NCBI GenBank assembly: GCA_022775005.1 | Contig: JALFJR010000070.1 | Coordinates: 1-64,000 of the forward strand | Direction: 5' to 3' | DNA from: Parabacteroides sp. | Lineage (GTDB): Bacteria > Bacteroidota > Bacteroidia > Bacteroidales > Tannerellaceae | DNA length: 64,000 nt | Shown: one piece after another, positions 25,546 through 35,153 of the stretch | Layout of the letters: each line of letters begins with the position of its first letter | Numbering within the stretch: position 1 is the first letter of the stretch | The notes under the pieces: model-generated | The model's database searches: none | What the model was told of the DNA's origin: nothing | Seen by the model: the letters and a program-made list of their open reading frames with translations, nothing else | Position numbers and translations under genes: made by a program

Positions 25546-27114
25546 TTAATTTACAATTACTTCGATGGTGGGGATCGTGCGCTCGATGCCATCCGGGCCT
25601 TTCGCCACTACCCTCGTGATGTAGAATCGTTTACCCTTGCTGAGGTTACGGATGTAACTCTTCTGTCGCTGGGAGAAGTTGGTGCCTTGCGCCACCTCGG
25701 GGATGGCGTTACCCATCGAGTCGAAGAAGGTCAGCTCGAAACGAATCACCTCATATTTCACATTCAACAAATCGTCGTCGATAGCCGCCAAGATCCCATC
25801 CGCCTCGACGAGGCTTCGCTTGGCAATCATACCTCCCTTGAATTTCCGCAGGTTGCCATTGGCATCCTTATACTCGATGTAGGGCAGCGGATCGGGCAGG
25901 GCACGCACCCGGAAGGCGCTCTTGGCCATCTCCACGTTGCGGCCGTCGGCCATACGGGCATGGACGGTGATGACCGCATCGGTACCCACCTTGGAGGGAC
26001 GGGCCTCCCAGGAGTCGCCCTTTCGGGTGAGGGTTCCATTGGTCATGGTGGCGGTGACGTTGCCACTCGGCACACCGGGCACAGCGATACGCATCGGGTT
26101 GGCGATACCGGCATAGAGCACGTTCATCATCGTGGGGGCAATCGTAGCGGAGGGCTCGGTCACGAAATACTCGCTCTCGAACTCCCGGCGCATGATGCTG
26201 CCATCGGCATTGGGCATCTCGATGAAACCCTTGATGGGGAAGGTACCGACCGAACCGGTGCCGGCCGTGAAGAGTCCGTTGGCCTCCGCCGGAAGCTCCT
26301 TTCCATTGACCACGATGGTGGGTCGCTTGGTGGAATCGACCGCTGAGAGGACGATATTGGCCCGATAGGGACTGCCCCGCATGACGATCTGACTCTCCGG
26401 GATGACCTGTGCCGTGATCTGGTTCACCCGGTAATCACCCACATCGACATTGTTCAAGAGGTTAGAGAGCACCTCGCCCTCCACATAGCGAATATCGCTC
26501 TGCAGCTTGGTGAGGAGGGTGACCGAAGCGGCCACCGGCATGTTCTCGAAAAGTGCCTCCTCCCAGGAGCGGGTGTTAATGCCTGCCTTTTTGGGCGGGG
26601 TAGTACTGAGGCTGGCCTCCATGACGGCCGTCTTCAGGGAATCCTGGATGAATCCACCCATCCAGGTGCGGTATTGATCAATGGCCTCACGCAACTTCTT
26701 GCCCTCGCCGGTGATGGGCGACAGCATGATGTGTGAAGCGGCCTCCAAATCATCTTTGCGGTCGATGTTATCCACATCGGCACCCTCGCCATCCGCCTCC
26801 TCGACGATCCGCACCTTCAGCGTTTGGATGTAGCTGCAGAGGCTGTCGGAGGCCTGCTTGACCTGACGAGACTTCTCGATCCATTCGCCCACCTTCTGCG
26901 GATTCTGCCGGTAATAGTCCTCCATCTCCTTCGCCACGAGCTCGTTGCGCCGGGTGGAGTTGTCGATGGAGGTGCGAAGACTGCCCTCCACCAACTCGAA
27001 TCCATCCAACACCTCCGTGGAGACGTTGAGGGCCATCATCGCGATGAACACCAGATACATCAGGTTGATCATCCGCTGACGGGGTGAGTTGGGATTATTT
27101 GATACTCCTGCCAT
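25546..27114 (-). CDS. gldM: Type IX secretion motor protein GldM (PorM)
   Basis: 522 aa. One N-terminal membrane helix ('[17 protein letters not shown]', about 15-35) and a long periplasmic region of helical bundle followed by beta-sandwich domains. GldM with GldL forms the proton-driven inner-membrane motor of type IX secretion and contacts the GldKN ring across the periplasm. The start '[20 protein letters not shown]' and the conserved Glu in '[12 protein letters not shown]' fit the family. Spacing of 10 bp on both sides indicates a tight operon. Confidence 0.95.
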   Translation of the reverse strand: MAGVSNNPNSPRQRMINLMYLVFIAMMALNVSTEVLDGFELVEGSLRTSIDNSTRRNELVAKEMEDYYRQNPQKVGEWIEKSRQVKQASDSLCSYIQTLKVRIVEEADGEGADVDNIDRKDDLEAASHIMLSPITGEGKKLREAIDQYRTWMGGFIQDSLKTAVMEASLSTTPPKKAGINTRSWEEALFENMPVAASVTLLTKLQSDIRYVEGEVLSNLLNNVDVGDYRVNQITAQVIPESQIVMRGSPYRANIVLSAVDSTKRPTIVVNGKELPAEANGLFTAGTGSVGTFPIKGFIEMPNADGSIMRREFESEYFVTEPSATIAPTMMNVLYAGIANPMRIAVPGVPSGNVTATMTNGTLTRKGDSWEARPSKVGTDAVITVHARMADGRNVEMAKSAFRVRALPDPLPYIEYKDANGNLRKFKGGMIAKRSLVEADGILAAIDDDLLNVKYEVIRFELTFFDSMGNAIPEVAQGTNFSQRQKSYIRNLSKGKRFYITRVVAKGPDGIERTIPTIEVIVN

Positions 27115-27124
27115 AGTTTCTCTT

Positions 27125-28153
27125 TTACTTCATCGGGTTGTTATAAGGTGCCTGCTGGGGCTGATAGCCATAAGGCTGCTGGTAAGCCTGTTGTTGATAA
27201 GCCGGCTGCGGCTGTTGGTAGCTCGGTTGCGGCTGATAGCCCATATTGACGGTCATCGCCTGCAACAGACGGGCATATACCTGATTCAACTCGGCCAGCT
27301 GGCGGGTCATCTTCTCGGTCTCGCCCCGGAAGACGGAGCTATCCATCACGGAGCCGTCATACATCTCACGGATGCGACGCAAACCGTTGTTGATCTGATC
27401 CATCGACTCCATCTGTGCCGTGATGCTCTTGAGCTGCATCTCATAGACCTGATTGAGGTTGGTGACGTTGCGGTTGAGCTGCTCCATCTGTGCCACATAG
27501 CTCTGCGAGCTCTGGCCAACCCCTTCGGGATTGTCGGCAATGCCCTTATAGGAGTTCAAGAGGTTGGTCGATACCTCGTTGAGTGAGCTGGTCACCTGGC
27601 TAAAGCGCTCCATGTGTTGCGAGAGGCCAGAGATCTGCTGCAAGTAGTGCTGTGTCGCCTCGGTCAGCTCAGCCATCTTGGAGAGTTGCTCGGCTGCCCC
27701 ACTGAGCTTCTTGATGCTCTCGGAGAGATTCTTAGTGTCCTCCTCAGAAATATTAAGGTTGCCCTCAATGTTCAAGGAGCCCGCTCCATGGATAGTACCT
27801 TGAACGGTCACCCCCTCCTCAGAACCAGCCGTATGGGTCTCACGGGTAGCGATGGGAGCCTGCCCAAAGTCGGGACGATCCATCGGGTTCTTGGATTTCA
27901 GCACCGGGAAGACATCCTCCCAATGATATTCCCGATTGGGGTGCTCGAACGCCGAGATGAAGAACACGAAAGACTCCGTGATCATGGCGACGAACAAGAT
28001 CTGGTTGCCGTAGGGAAGGTGCAACAGCTTGAAGAGCGCACCGATAATCACGATGGAGGCACCCCAGCTATAGAGGAAGTTCAGCACTCGTTTTCCCTTC
28101 TCGCTGGAAAGAAACATCTCCAGCCGATTTTTATATCTTCTATATTTTCCCAT
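27125..28153 (-). CDS. gldL: Type IX secretion motor protein GldL (PorL)
   Basis: 342 aa. Two membrane helices near residues 22-75 ('[20 protein letters not shown]' and '[17 protein letters not shown]'), the second carrying the conserved Glu thought to take part in proton flow, then a long coiled-coil region (about 125-300). The C-terminal ~40 residues are a Gln/Pro/Tyr-rich repeat tail ([23 protein letters not shown]) with unknown role. GldL pairs with GldM as the secretion/gliding motor. The 48-bp gap to gldK is the largest in the operon. Confidence 0.94.
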   Translation of the reverse strand: MGKYRRYKNRLEMFLSSEKGKRVLNFLYSWGASIVIIGALFKLLHLPYGNQILFVAMITESFVFFISAFEHPNREYHWEDVFPVLKSKNPMDRPDFGQAPIATRETHTAGSEEGVTVQGTIHGAGSLNIEGNLNISEEDTKNLSESIKKLSGAAEQLSKMAELTEATQHYLQQISGLSQHMERFSQVTSSLNEVSTNLLNSYKGIADNPEGVGQSSQSYVAQMEQLNRNVTNLNQVYEMQLKSITAQMESMDQINNGLRRIREMYDGSVMDSSVFRGETEKMTRQLAELNQVYARLLQAMTVNMGYQPQPSYQQPQPAYQQQAYQQPYGYQPQQAPYNNPMK

Positions 28154-28201
28154 TGTCTCTTGACTTTACACTAATAGATTCGTTATTCCTGTTTAAGTGG
28201 T

Positions 28202-29638
28202 TCATTTCTTGCCGCCCTTGGAGCGAGAGAAACCAATCTGTGTGCGGGCACAGCGGAAGCCGATATAGGAGCGGCTCTCGTTCTGATACTCAAAGGTTCG
28301 CATATCTGAGCGGATAAATTGTTGCACATCCTTCCACGATCCTCCACGCACCACCTTCTTCTTCATGGCGTAGGGATCGTTCTTGGCCGCATTGTAGCGC
28401 AGGTCGGGGTTCATGTCGCTCATCTGGCTGGGACCTGACTCTGAATAGGCGGTAGAAGTCCACTCTGCCACGTTTCCGGCCATGTCGTAGAGGCCAAACT
28501 CGTTGGGGGCGAAAGAGCCGACACGGGAGGTAATCAAGTGGCCATCCTCGGTGTAATTGCCCTTGCCCGGCTTGAAGTTGCCTAAGAAGCAACCCTTGTT
28601 GTCTTGCAACTCATCGGTGGACCAGGGGAACTTATTCTCGTTCTTTCCAGAGCGGGCAGCATACTCCCACTCACCCTCAGAGGGCAGGCGGAAAGGCTCG
28701 ATGGCTTGACCAGCTGGCAAGCTCAAGGATTCCTTGTATAAATTGGTACGCCATACACAGAAGGCCGTGGCCTGCTCCCAAGAGACACCCACCACGGGGT
28801 AATCGTCATAGCCCGGATGAGAGAAATACATACGGGTATAGGGCTCGTTGTAGGCATTCTTGAAATCGTTCACCCAGCAGTTCTCGTCGGGATAGATATT
28901 GACGATACGGGTGTTGAGGAAGTCCCACTCGCTGGTCAAGGGGCGGGTAATCGTCTCATTGATAATGCGTCCCTCCTCGTCGATGTAGGCGGTATCTTTC
29001 GAGATCATAACCACCTCGTTGGGATCAACCTGAATGTCGGTGTTGCGCACCCGGTCGGCCGGATTCAGCTGGTTCTTGCGCAAGGCGGCTGCCGTGTAGT
29101 CGTACCACTCATAGCGAAAGACCATCTGCTTTGGGTCGAGGCCACGCTCGCCCGTCACGGGGTTGGTGTAATAGACGCTCTCGATGGCACGCAACTCATC
29201 CTCGTTGGCCCGTTTCCAAGGGATCGGGCGGCTCCAATCCAAATGCGGGGTGACAGGCTCACCATACCGATCCTCGGTAATCTTGAAGAGGTCGTTACCA
29301 CCATACGCCGGATCGGCCAACCGCTCACGAATGATTGAATCGCGCACATAATAAACGAATTGCCGATACTTGGCGTTGGTCACCTCCGTCTGGTCCATCC
29401 AGAAGGCATCGAACGAAACGCCCTTTCGCTCCGGCATAATGCCCCAGAGCGAATCCTTGTCAGCCGGACCCATCTCGAAGGCACCTCGTTTAATCAAGAC
29501 CATCCCGTAGGGGGCGGGCTCATTGAACGCCACCGATCTCACTCCGGTTACCTCTCCTCCACTGCCTGCTCCGCGAAGCGATTTGCCACAGGAGGTAAGG
29601 AACACTACCGCCATCAGTAGAACTATTACTTTCTTCAT
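28202..29638 (-). CDS. gldK: Type IX secretion ring lipoprotein GldK (PorK)
   Basis: 478 aa lipoprotein (lipobox FLTSC, Cys17). It has a formylglycine-generating-enzyme-like (SUMF1) fold: 'GAFEMGPADKDSLW', 'FWMDQTEVTNAKYRQFV', 'YPVVGVSWEQATAFCVWR', 'RLPSEGEWEYAAR', 'GLYDMAGNVAEWTSTAY' and 'VVRGGSWKD'. In PorK/GldK this domain is structural, forming the outer-membrane-associated periplasmic ring with PorN. It follows the porP-type gene by 6 bp. Confidence 0.95.
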   Translation of the reverse strand: MKKVIVLLMAVVFLTSCGKSLRGAGSGGEVTGVRSVAFNEPAPYGMVLIKRGAFEMGPADKDSLWGIMPERKGVSFDAFWMDQTEVTNAKYRQFVYYVRDSIIRERLADPAYGGNDLFKITEDRYGEPVTPHLDWSRPIPWKRANEDELRAIESVYYTNPVTGERGLDPKQMVFRYEWYDYTAAALRKNQLNPADRVRNTDIQVDPNEVVMISKDTAYIDEEGRIINETITRPLTSEWDFLNTRIVNIYPDENCWVNDFKNAYNEPYTRMYFSHPGYDDYPVVGVSWEQATAFCVWRTNLYKESLSLPAGQAIEPFRLPSEGEWEYAARSGKNENKFPWSTDELQDNKGCFLGNFKPGKGNYTEDGHLITSRVGSFAPNEFGLYDMAGNVAEWTSTAYSESGPSQMSDMNPDLRYNAAKNDPYAMKKKVVRGGSWKDVQQFIRSDMRTFEYQNESRSYIGFRCARTQIGFSRSKGGKK

Positions 29639-29644
29639 ATACTC

Positions 29645-30598
29645 TTATAAGATACGTACACTTTTATGTCGGTTCTTTCCTGTCGTCGTTTTCTTGAGCT
29701 TCAAGGCGTAACGCACGCAAAGCTCATGGCTTCCACTGGTTGCCTGCCCCATGGCCGTGATCGGGAAATCATAGGCATAACCCGCTTGAAAACGCCCGAT
29801 CTTCACCCCAAGGAGGATACCCACCGACTCATTCACCCGATAGGAAATACCACCGTTAAACATCTTGTTATATTCCAACCTTGCGGTGATGTCCGCATGA
29901 AAATTACTCATGTCTGTCAGCAAGAACACCGAAGGCTGTAACTCTATCAACGGATTCTTGAGTTGAATATTGTATCCACCCATAAAATTAAGTGAACGCC
30001 CGATGTAGGTGGAGGCATTCTCATCGAGCTGCAACTCGGGCTCTGTAAAGTGGGTCATGCCAATGCCCGCATAAAAACGCTTGTGCTGGTAATAGAGACC
30101 GAAATTGAGATCCAAGCCCATCCCGCTGACCTGCGTGGCCGGGAAAGCGGCATCGGTCTCTTGGTGATACTCAGAATCAGGATTGAGCTCCAGCTTGGTA
30201 CCATCGAACGACTGGTTAACCAACCCAATCTGTAAACCACCACTGAGCACACCTCCGAACAGTTTGTATTTGTAGGCATATTGCGCTCCTACATGGGTGT
30301 TCTGAAACAGGCCTATGGCCTCAGTAAAAACGACTAATCCGACACCATGCTGGGTCTTGCCCAAGGTGAGCGGCATGTCAGCCGTGATGAAAAAAGACTG
30401 GGGCGCCCCATGTACGCCAACCCACTCCAAGCGAGCCAACCCAAAGATATTCAAGTCTTCCGTGGCACCAGCCACCGCAGGATTGTAATAGGGCTTCGCC
30501 ATGAAGTATTGGCTCAAACGGGCATCATATTGCGCCCGCAACGACCCGAAGCAGGCGCAAAAAGCGATCAACAGGGTGATAAACAGTCTTTTTCTCAT
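29645..30598 (-). CDS. porP: PorP/SprF family type IX secretion outer-membrane protein
   Basis: 317 aa, signal peptide 1-22 (SLRAQ). The 'YDARLSQYFMAKPYYNPAVAGATEDLNIFGLARLEWVG' N-terminus is the PorP/SprF signature and the remainder is beta-barrel, ending in 'ELCVRYALKLKKTTTGK'. PorP-type proteins anchor the GldKN ring at the outer membrane or link substrates such as SprB-type adhesins to the machine. It is the first gene of the porP-gldK-gldL-gldM-gldN operon. In the upstream 30599-30717 I see an inverted pair ACGAGGT/ACCTCGT (about 30618-30655) but no clear promoter. Confidence 0.92.
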   Translation of the reverse strand: MRKRLFITLLIAFCACFGSLRAQYDARLSQYFMAKPYYNPAVAGATEDLNIFGLARLEWVGVHGAPQSFFITADMPLTLGKTQHGVGLVVFTEAIGLFQNTHVGAQYAYKYKLFGGVLSGGLQIGLVNQSFDGTKLELNPDSEYHQETDAAFPATQVSGMGLDLNFGLYYQHKRFYAGIGMTHFTEPELQLDENASTYIGRSLNFMGGYNIQLKNPLIELQPSVFLLTDMSNFHADITARLEYNKMFNGGISYRVNESVGILLGVKIGRFQAGYAYDFPITAMGQATSGSHELCVRYALKLKKTTTGKNRHKSVRIL

Positions 30599-30717
30599 GT
30601 GTGAGCTAAAAAAGCAACGAGGTAGAAGGATCGTTTCCTAACCCACCACCTCGTGCCTAATTCGGTTATTGATTTTTGGGATTGTCAATCATCCGCTCTG
30701 ACAATCTGAGTGATTCT

Positions 30718-30939
30718 TTAGTATTCCTCCTCGTTGAAGAAGAAATCTTCTTTGCTGGGGTAATCCGGCCAAATATCCTCCATACATTCGTATATCTCGC
30801 CTTCATCTTCCATCTCTTGTAGATTTTCAATGACCTCTAATGGTGCACCTGAACGTTGTGCATAATCAATCAACTCGTCCTTGCTCGCAGGCCAGGGCGC
30901 ATCCTCCAATTTTGAAGCTAACTCTAAAGTCCAATACAT
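30718..30939 (-). CDS. DUF2795 domain protein
   Basis: 73 aa, acidic, cytoplasmic, no membrane segment. 'WPASKDELIDYAQRSGAPLEVIENLQEM' is the DUF2795 core and the ending 'DIWPDYPSKEDFFFNEEEY' is typical of the Bacteroidetes members. Function is unknown. TACTTTCG on the minus strand at 30995-31002 is a likely promoter, so it need not depend on the upstream operon. Confidence 0.85.
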   Translation of the reverse strand: MYWTLELASKLEDAPWPASKDELIDYAQRSGAPLEVIENLQEMEDEGEIYECMEDIWPDYPSKEDFFFNEEEY

Positions 30940-31014
30940 ATAGCCATCAACAGTTAATTAATCGCCAAAAGCGATTGGGTTCTCAAATCAGCCGCGAAAG
31001 TAGAATTTTATTTA

Positions 31015-31578
31015 TTATTCGCAAGTATAATCCCAGATTATTTCTTTTCCATTGTTACTAATACACTCTTTTCGGGCCAATACAAAGAGATAATCGGACA
31101 ATCGGTTGATAAACTTCAACACGAGATCCTCCACAGGAGCGGTTTCCGCCAACCGATAGATCTCCCGCTCTGCCCGGCGGCAAACCGTACGGCAGACATG
31201 GGCCAAGGCCGCTGAACGACAACCTCCCGGCAGGATGAAAGCCCGCATCTTAGGCAGTTCCTCATCAATCCGGTCTATCTCCCGTTCGATACGTGCCACG
31301 CTCTCCTCCGTCACCCGGCTGGGCACCAGTATCTCGGTAGTCTCCTGATCCGTAGCTAAATAGGAACCGATATTGAACAGTTTATGCTGCACGAAAGAGA
31401 GAAAATCGGCATCGGGACCCTCTTCCATGGCCGTAATCAGCAGGCCAATGAAGGAGTTTAACTCATCAATCGTCCCATAGCTCTCAATCCGCTCGCTGGC
31501 CTTGGAGACACGCTGTCCTCCCACCAACGAGGTGGTTCCCTTATCGCCCGTACCTGTATAAATAACGCTTTTCTTCAT
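31015..31578 (-). CDS. ATP:cob(I)alamin adenosyltransferase (PduO/CobO-type)
   Basis: 187 aa. '[26 protein letters not shown]' is the ATP-binding P-loop-like N-terminus of PduO-type enzymes. '[17 protein letters not shown]', 'FILPGGC(R)[18 protein letters not shown]' and '[13 protein letters not shown]' complete the five-helix bundle signature. It converts cob(I)alamin to adenosylcobalamin for enzymes such as methylmalonyl-CoA mutase. It follows the methyltransferase gene by 13 bp. Confidence 0.95.
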   Translation of the reverse strand: MKKSVIYTGTGDKGTTSLVGGQRVSKASERIESYGTIDELNSFIGLLITAMEEGPDADFLSFVQHKLFNIGSYLATDQETTEILVPSRVTEESVARIEREIDRIDEELPKMRAFILPGGCRSAALAHVCRTVCRRAEREIYRLAETAPVEDLVLKFINRLSDYLFVLARKECISNNGKEIIWDYTCE

Positions 31579-31591
31579 CTACTACTTATTT

Positions 31592-32380
31592 TTAGAAATA
31601 AACGATATAATCCTTTTTATGCAATTTCTGGTTGAAAAACACGATACCCAGCGCAAAGAGATCGACCGTCACGGTCACCTCTGGATGCGCACAAACAGCC
31701 TTCCAAAAATCACGCATCTTCTGGCTGGCCTTGATCCCCTCGAACACGAAAACAGTGTCGTTGTGCACATAGCGTAAACAAGTTTCGAAGAGGGAAAGGT
31801 TATGCTCTTGCTCATAAAGCGTGTTAAAATAGACAAAATCCACCTGTTCCATATCCGCCAACGCCTTCGGTAACAACTCAGCATAACACCCGACACGCAA
31901 ATCAATCGGATTATGCGCCTGCAGGAAGGTCTCCCTGGCAATTACCGCAAACTCAGGCACTGTCTCCAACGCAATGCAATGCAAGTCCTTAGCGTAGGAG
32001 GTGAGATAGAGGGTGGAAAGTCCCATGTTGGGACCCAACTGCAAGATATGGCGAGATTTGAAATAGTTGACCAAACGAAACAGCAGAGCTCCGTGGCTGG
32101 CCTTGATGGCCTCTCGATAGACAATCTCGCCTATCTGGCGCTGTTTGGTTCGCCCGGGATGTCGTCTATCGGGACAGGCCACCACCTCCTCCCGATAGAA
32201 CAACTCTCGCCGAAGCAATTCGATATCGTAAAAACTGTAGTAGGAGCATTTCTCCTCGATGACCTTCGTGATCAGGTTATAGACGAAGGGTGAATGCACC
32301 CCATAGCCTTTCCGGTAACGAAGGCAGCGATAGAGCAACGCTCCCTTGCGCAACGTGTTCGCTTTCGGAATCAGTCGCAT
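31592..32380 (-). CDS. Class I SAM-dependent methyltransferase-like protein
   Basis: 262 aa, no signal peptide. The glycine-rich motif is degenerate ('ILQLGPNMGLSTLYLTSYA', about residues 114-132), followed by 'LHCIALETVPEFAVIARE' and 'QVDFVYFNTLYEQEH', the layout of a Rossmann methyltransferase of the O-methyltransferase 3 type. The N-terminus 'RCLRYRKGYGVHSPFVYNLI' is a Bacteroidetes-specific conserved block. Substrate unknown. Operon with the adenosyltransferase downstream and the transglutaminase lipoprotein upstream (6 bp). Confidence 0.75.
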   Translation of the reverse strand: MRLIPKANTLRKGALLYRCLRYRKGYGVHSPFVYNLITKVIEEKCSYYSFYDIELLRRELFYREEVVACPDRRHPGRTKQRQIGEIVYREAIKASHGALLFRLVNYFKSRHILQLGPNMGLSTLYLTSYAKDLHCIALETVPEFAVIARETFLQAHNPIDLRVGCYAELLPKALADMEQVDFVYFNTLYEQEHNLSLFETCLRYVHNDTVFVFEGIKASQKMRDFWKAVCAHPEVTVTVDLFALGIVFFNQKLHKKDYIVYF

Positions 32381-32386
32381 CTCGCT

Positions 32387-35047
32387 TTACAATTTATGGA
32401 TCACCTGCATCAACTGCGCACCCAAACCAATGGTATAACCCTGTGACACAAAGACTACCCGGTTGAAGGTATCGGCGATCAAGAAGATCGGCAGTGAATG
32501 GGTGTTGGTCAAACGCATCGCCTCGCACATCTCTTTCTGGATCGCTCCGTCGATGTCGATACCATAGGTGATAGTCGAAGGTAACGTACCGAACTCCTTC
32601 GGATCGAAGCTCTTATAACCCTTCTCATCGGGGAAGAGAAGCACGATACCACGGCCCCACTCCTCTAACTGCTGGCACTCAGCCGCAATATCGCGCATCG
32701 CATGGTTGGTCGGCTCCTCACGAGCACCCAAGATAGCCACGATGTAGTAACCACGTCCAGTTGTCGCCAACAGGCTGGTCACCTCACCACTCTCTGCCAG
32801 CTTGAACTTATCCTCGGAGTTGAAGTTACCGATCACCTGGATCTGATCCTGGCTCTCACGCATCTCTAACTTAATCGGGGTAGTCTTGCCCTCCTCTACG
32901 TTAAAGAAGGTGATTTCCGCCAAGACACTACCGTTGGCCATACGGGTACCGGTTACCAACATGTAGTTGCCCTCGTCCATCGTCAACGGCTGTTTCAAGA
33001 GGCCACTCCATGTAGCGCCCAAGCCCATATCGACGTGACTGCCACTCTCGAAGTTCAAGGTCTGCAAACGACCAGAAGACAATACCTTCGCAATGGTGAA
33101 ATGGCTGTAATACTTTGGATCGGGCAACGCCTTGATCGGCTGGTAGGTAGCGACCACCTTACCCTGCTTTGCGTTCACGGGAGCGGTTGCCTCGAAATCG
33201 ACATCTACCCAAGCGTTGTCCTTGGCATACTGAATCTTACGGGCTACCGGCTCGATGCGAGCAGGAATGCCTAAGCTACGTGCCACAGAGACAAAGAAGA
33301 TATTGCGGGAGTTGACATCCGCCACACGAGATTTCCATACACCCATCGGCATGATGGCGATACGTTGCGGATTCAGGTCGTCATTCAAGGTGATGTTTTG
33401 CTTCACCCAATCCACCAAGACCTGCGGATCGGCTTGTGCCTTCTTCGCTACCTCGGCATCGAAGTTCGCCGCGAAGAACTGCTTATAGGGGGTTATGAAC
33501 TCCGTGCTGACACGGGGATTCATGACGTAGCGATCAAACCAAGGGCTATCCACCGCCGGGGTGTTGTTCAAGTGGTCGGTCAATACCTCCAACGAGACAT
33601 CACGCAAGTCTTTTGCGGAGATCACATCGAGCAAAGCCATCGCTTGCGGACGCTTCTCTGCCGGCGTGCCCTTCAAGAACTGCTCGATCACCTGCCAGTT
33701 GCCTCGGCTGGCGATCATGAAATGGACGGTCTTCGCCTCATCAATGCCTAACTCCTTAGCCAACGCCTTGGCCTTCGCCTCGGTGTAGAAGGTGGCTACA
33801 TATTGGTTACGGATCGCATCCTCCTCCAACATGCGTTTAGCGTTCTCCTCTTTCTGCTCAGCGGTCACCTCAGCCGGGATGGAGCCATCCACCGGCGGTA
33901 CCACATCCAAAGCCACACTGCCCGTATCACCCGGATGCTTATCCAAGGTGATCGTCACCTCGCTATCCTTACCAAAAGAGACCTTGCTATAGCCAAAAGC
34001 ACCTGCCTTGCTGGCCCATACCAACATATCACCCTTGCCGGCAGAGAGTGAGCACTGACCCGAAGCATCGGTCTGCTTGGTCGCCACACTGTTGAACTCG
34101 GCATAGTTGTAAAGCTTGAACTCCACGGTAGCGCCCTCCACAGCATTGCCCGCGGCATCCTTCACCGTGATCATCGCCTTGGCACTCGGCGCATAATTGT
34201 CGATCACGTTGATCTCGGTGTAACCGCTCGTGCGAGCCATCACATCCTCCGGACCATTGTATTTACCGAACACCTTGGTGTGCATCAACATACCTCGGTA
34301 AGCGGGGCCGTTAAACCAACCCAAGTTCAAGACCGGCTCCGGCTCGCAAGCGCCCAAGAAGTACCATTTACCATCTACCCAAGCCTCTACCCACGCATGG
34401 TTGTCGTCGGTATGTGCCCAACGAGGGGTATAGACCTGACGGGCGGGAATACCCACCGAACGAAGGGCAGCCACTGTGAAGGTAGATTCCTCACCACAAC
34501 GACCATAGGCGGTCTTAACCGAAGCTAAAGGAGAGCTGGTGCGGGCATCCGAAGGGGTATAGATCACCTTCTCGTGGCACCAATGGTTCACCTCCAACAC
34601 CGCATCATAAAGCGACAGGTCCTTCACACGATCTTTCAACTCCGCGAAGAAAACCGAGCGGCTGTCATCCAGGTTCTCGTTGTTCACACGAACCGGGAGG
34701 ACAAAATGGCGGAAGATCTCTTCAGGAATGCTCTTTCCCCAAGGCATTTGGGCTTTGGCCTCGAAGGTAGCACGCACATTACGCAAATAGAACGCCCCAC
34801 TGTAATCGGTCAGGTCGCCGATCGGCATGTAGGCATAGAGGAAGGTCAAAGCCTCCTTCTCAGCTGGCGTCATTTGCTCGTTAAACACTTCGAACAGATC
34901 GCCATTCGGCAAAGCAACCTGTTTCGCTTGGAAATCCTTCTCTACCTCAGCCCGATAAGCGGCATCCGAGATGAAATGGGAGTTGTCGCCACAACCAACC
35001 AGTAGCAGCAGCGCACACAATCCTGTGAATAGATGTTTTTTGTTCAT
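32387..35047 (-). CDS. Large transglutaminase-domain lipoprotein with thioredoxin-like C-terminus
   Basis: 886 aa from the ATG at 35047 (lipobox LLVGC, Cys19). Residues about 100-260 form a transglutaminase-like peptidase/transferase domain with Cys in 'YGRCGEESTF' (about 183), His in 'DDNHAWVEAW' (about 217) and the following Asp/Glu region. An Ig/carboxypeptidase-regulatory-like domain follows (about 285-370). A second transglutaminase-like region (about 540-650, 'SVARSLGIPARIEPV') lacks the Cys. The C-terminus (about 770-886) resembles a thioredoxin fold without CxxC. It is probably surface or periplasmic; activity unknown. Confidence 0.8.
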   Translation of the reverse strand: MNKKHLFTGLCALLLLVGCGDNSHFISDAAYRAEVEKDFQAKQVALPNGDLFEVFNEQMTPAEKEALTFLYAYMPIGDLTDYSGAFYLRNVRATFEAKAQMPWGKSIPEEIFRHFVLPVRVNNENLDDSRSVFFAELKDRVKDLSLYDAVLEVNHWCHEKVIYTPSDARTSSPLASVKTAYGRCGEESTFTVAALRSVGIPARQVYTPRWAHTDDNHAWVEAWVDGKWYFLGACEPEPVLNLGWFNGPAYRGMLMHTKVFGKYNGPEDVMARTSGYTEINVIDNYAPSAKAMITVKDAAGNAVEGATVEFKLYNYAEFNSVATKQTDASGQCSLSAGKGDMLVWASKAGAFGYSKVSFGKDSEVTITLDKHPGDTGSVALDVVPPVDGSIPAEVTAEQKEENAKRMLEEDAIRNQYVATFYTEAKAKALAKELGIDEAKTVHFMIASRGNWQVIEQFLKGTPAEKRPQAMALLDVISAKDLRDVSLEVLTDHLNNTPAVDSPWFDRYVMNPRVSTEFITPYKQFFAANFDAEVAKKAQADPQVLVDWVKQNITLNDDLNPQRIAIMPMGVWKSRVADVNSRNIFFVSVARSLGIPARIEPVARKIQYAKDNAWVDVDFEATAPVNAKQGKVVATYQPIKALPDPKYYSHFTIAKVLSSGRLQTLNFESGSHVDMGLGATWSGLLKQPLTMDEGNYMLVTGTRMANGSVLAEITFFNVEEGKTTPIKLEMRESQDQIQVIGNFNSEDKFKLAESGEVTSLLATTGRGYYIVAILGAREEPTNHAMRDIAAECQQLEEWGRGIVLLFPDEKGYKSFDPKEFGTLPSTITYGIDIDGAIQKEMCEAMRLTNTHSLPIFLIADTFNRVVFVSQGYTIGLGAQLMQVIHKL

Positions 35048-35070
35048 ATCGTTGATTAATAAATGGAAGC

Positions 35071-35078
35071 CAAAAGTA
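35071..35078 (-). promoter_or_regulatory. -7 promoter element for the transglutaminase operon
   Basis: Minus-strand TACTTTTG, 24 bases from the ATG. Only 21 bases separate it from the divergent antiporter element, so the two promoters' upstream contacts must overlap. Confidence 0.6.
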
Positions 35079-35099
35079 GGCATTTTCTGTCTAATTCAG

Positions 35100-35107
35100 T
35101 ACTTTTG
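35100..35107 (+). promoter_or_regulatory. -7 promoter element for the antiporter gene
   Basis: TACTTTTG, exact consensus, 47 bases upstream of the ATG at 35154. A small palindrome AGTGTTCACT lies in the leader at 35127-35136. Confidence 0.6.
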
Positions 35108-35153
35108 CGCTACGATTTTAAATTATAGTGTTCACTTTAATAATATTATTCTT

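Noticed and set aside
24459..25619. 386-codon open frame on the plus strand opposite gldN
   Set aside because: It is antisense to a clear GldN gene; low-complexity Leu/Arg-rich product without a family pattern; long because of codon bias on the other strand.
25687..26346. 219-codon open frame opposite gldM
   Set aside because: Gly/His-rich antisense shadow of gldM with no independent promoter or domain.
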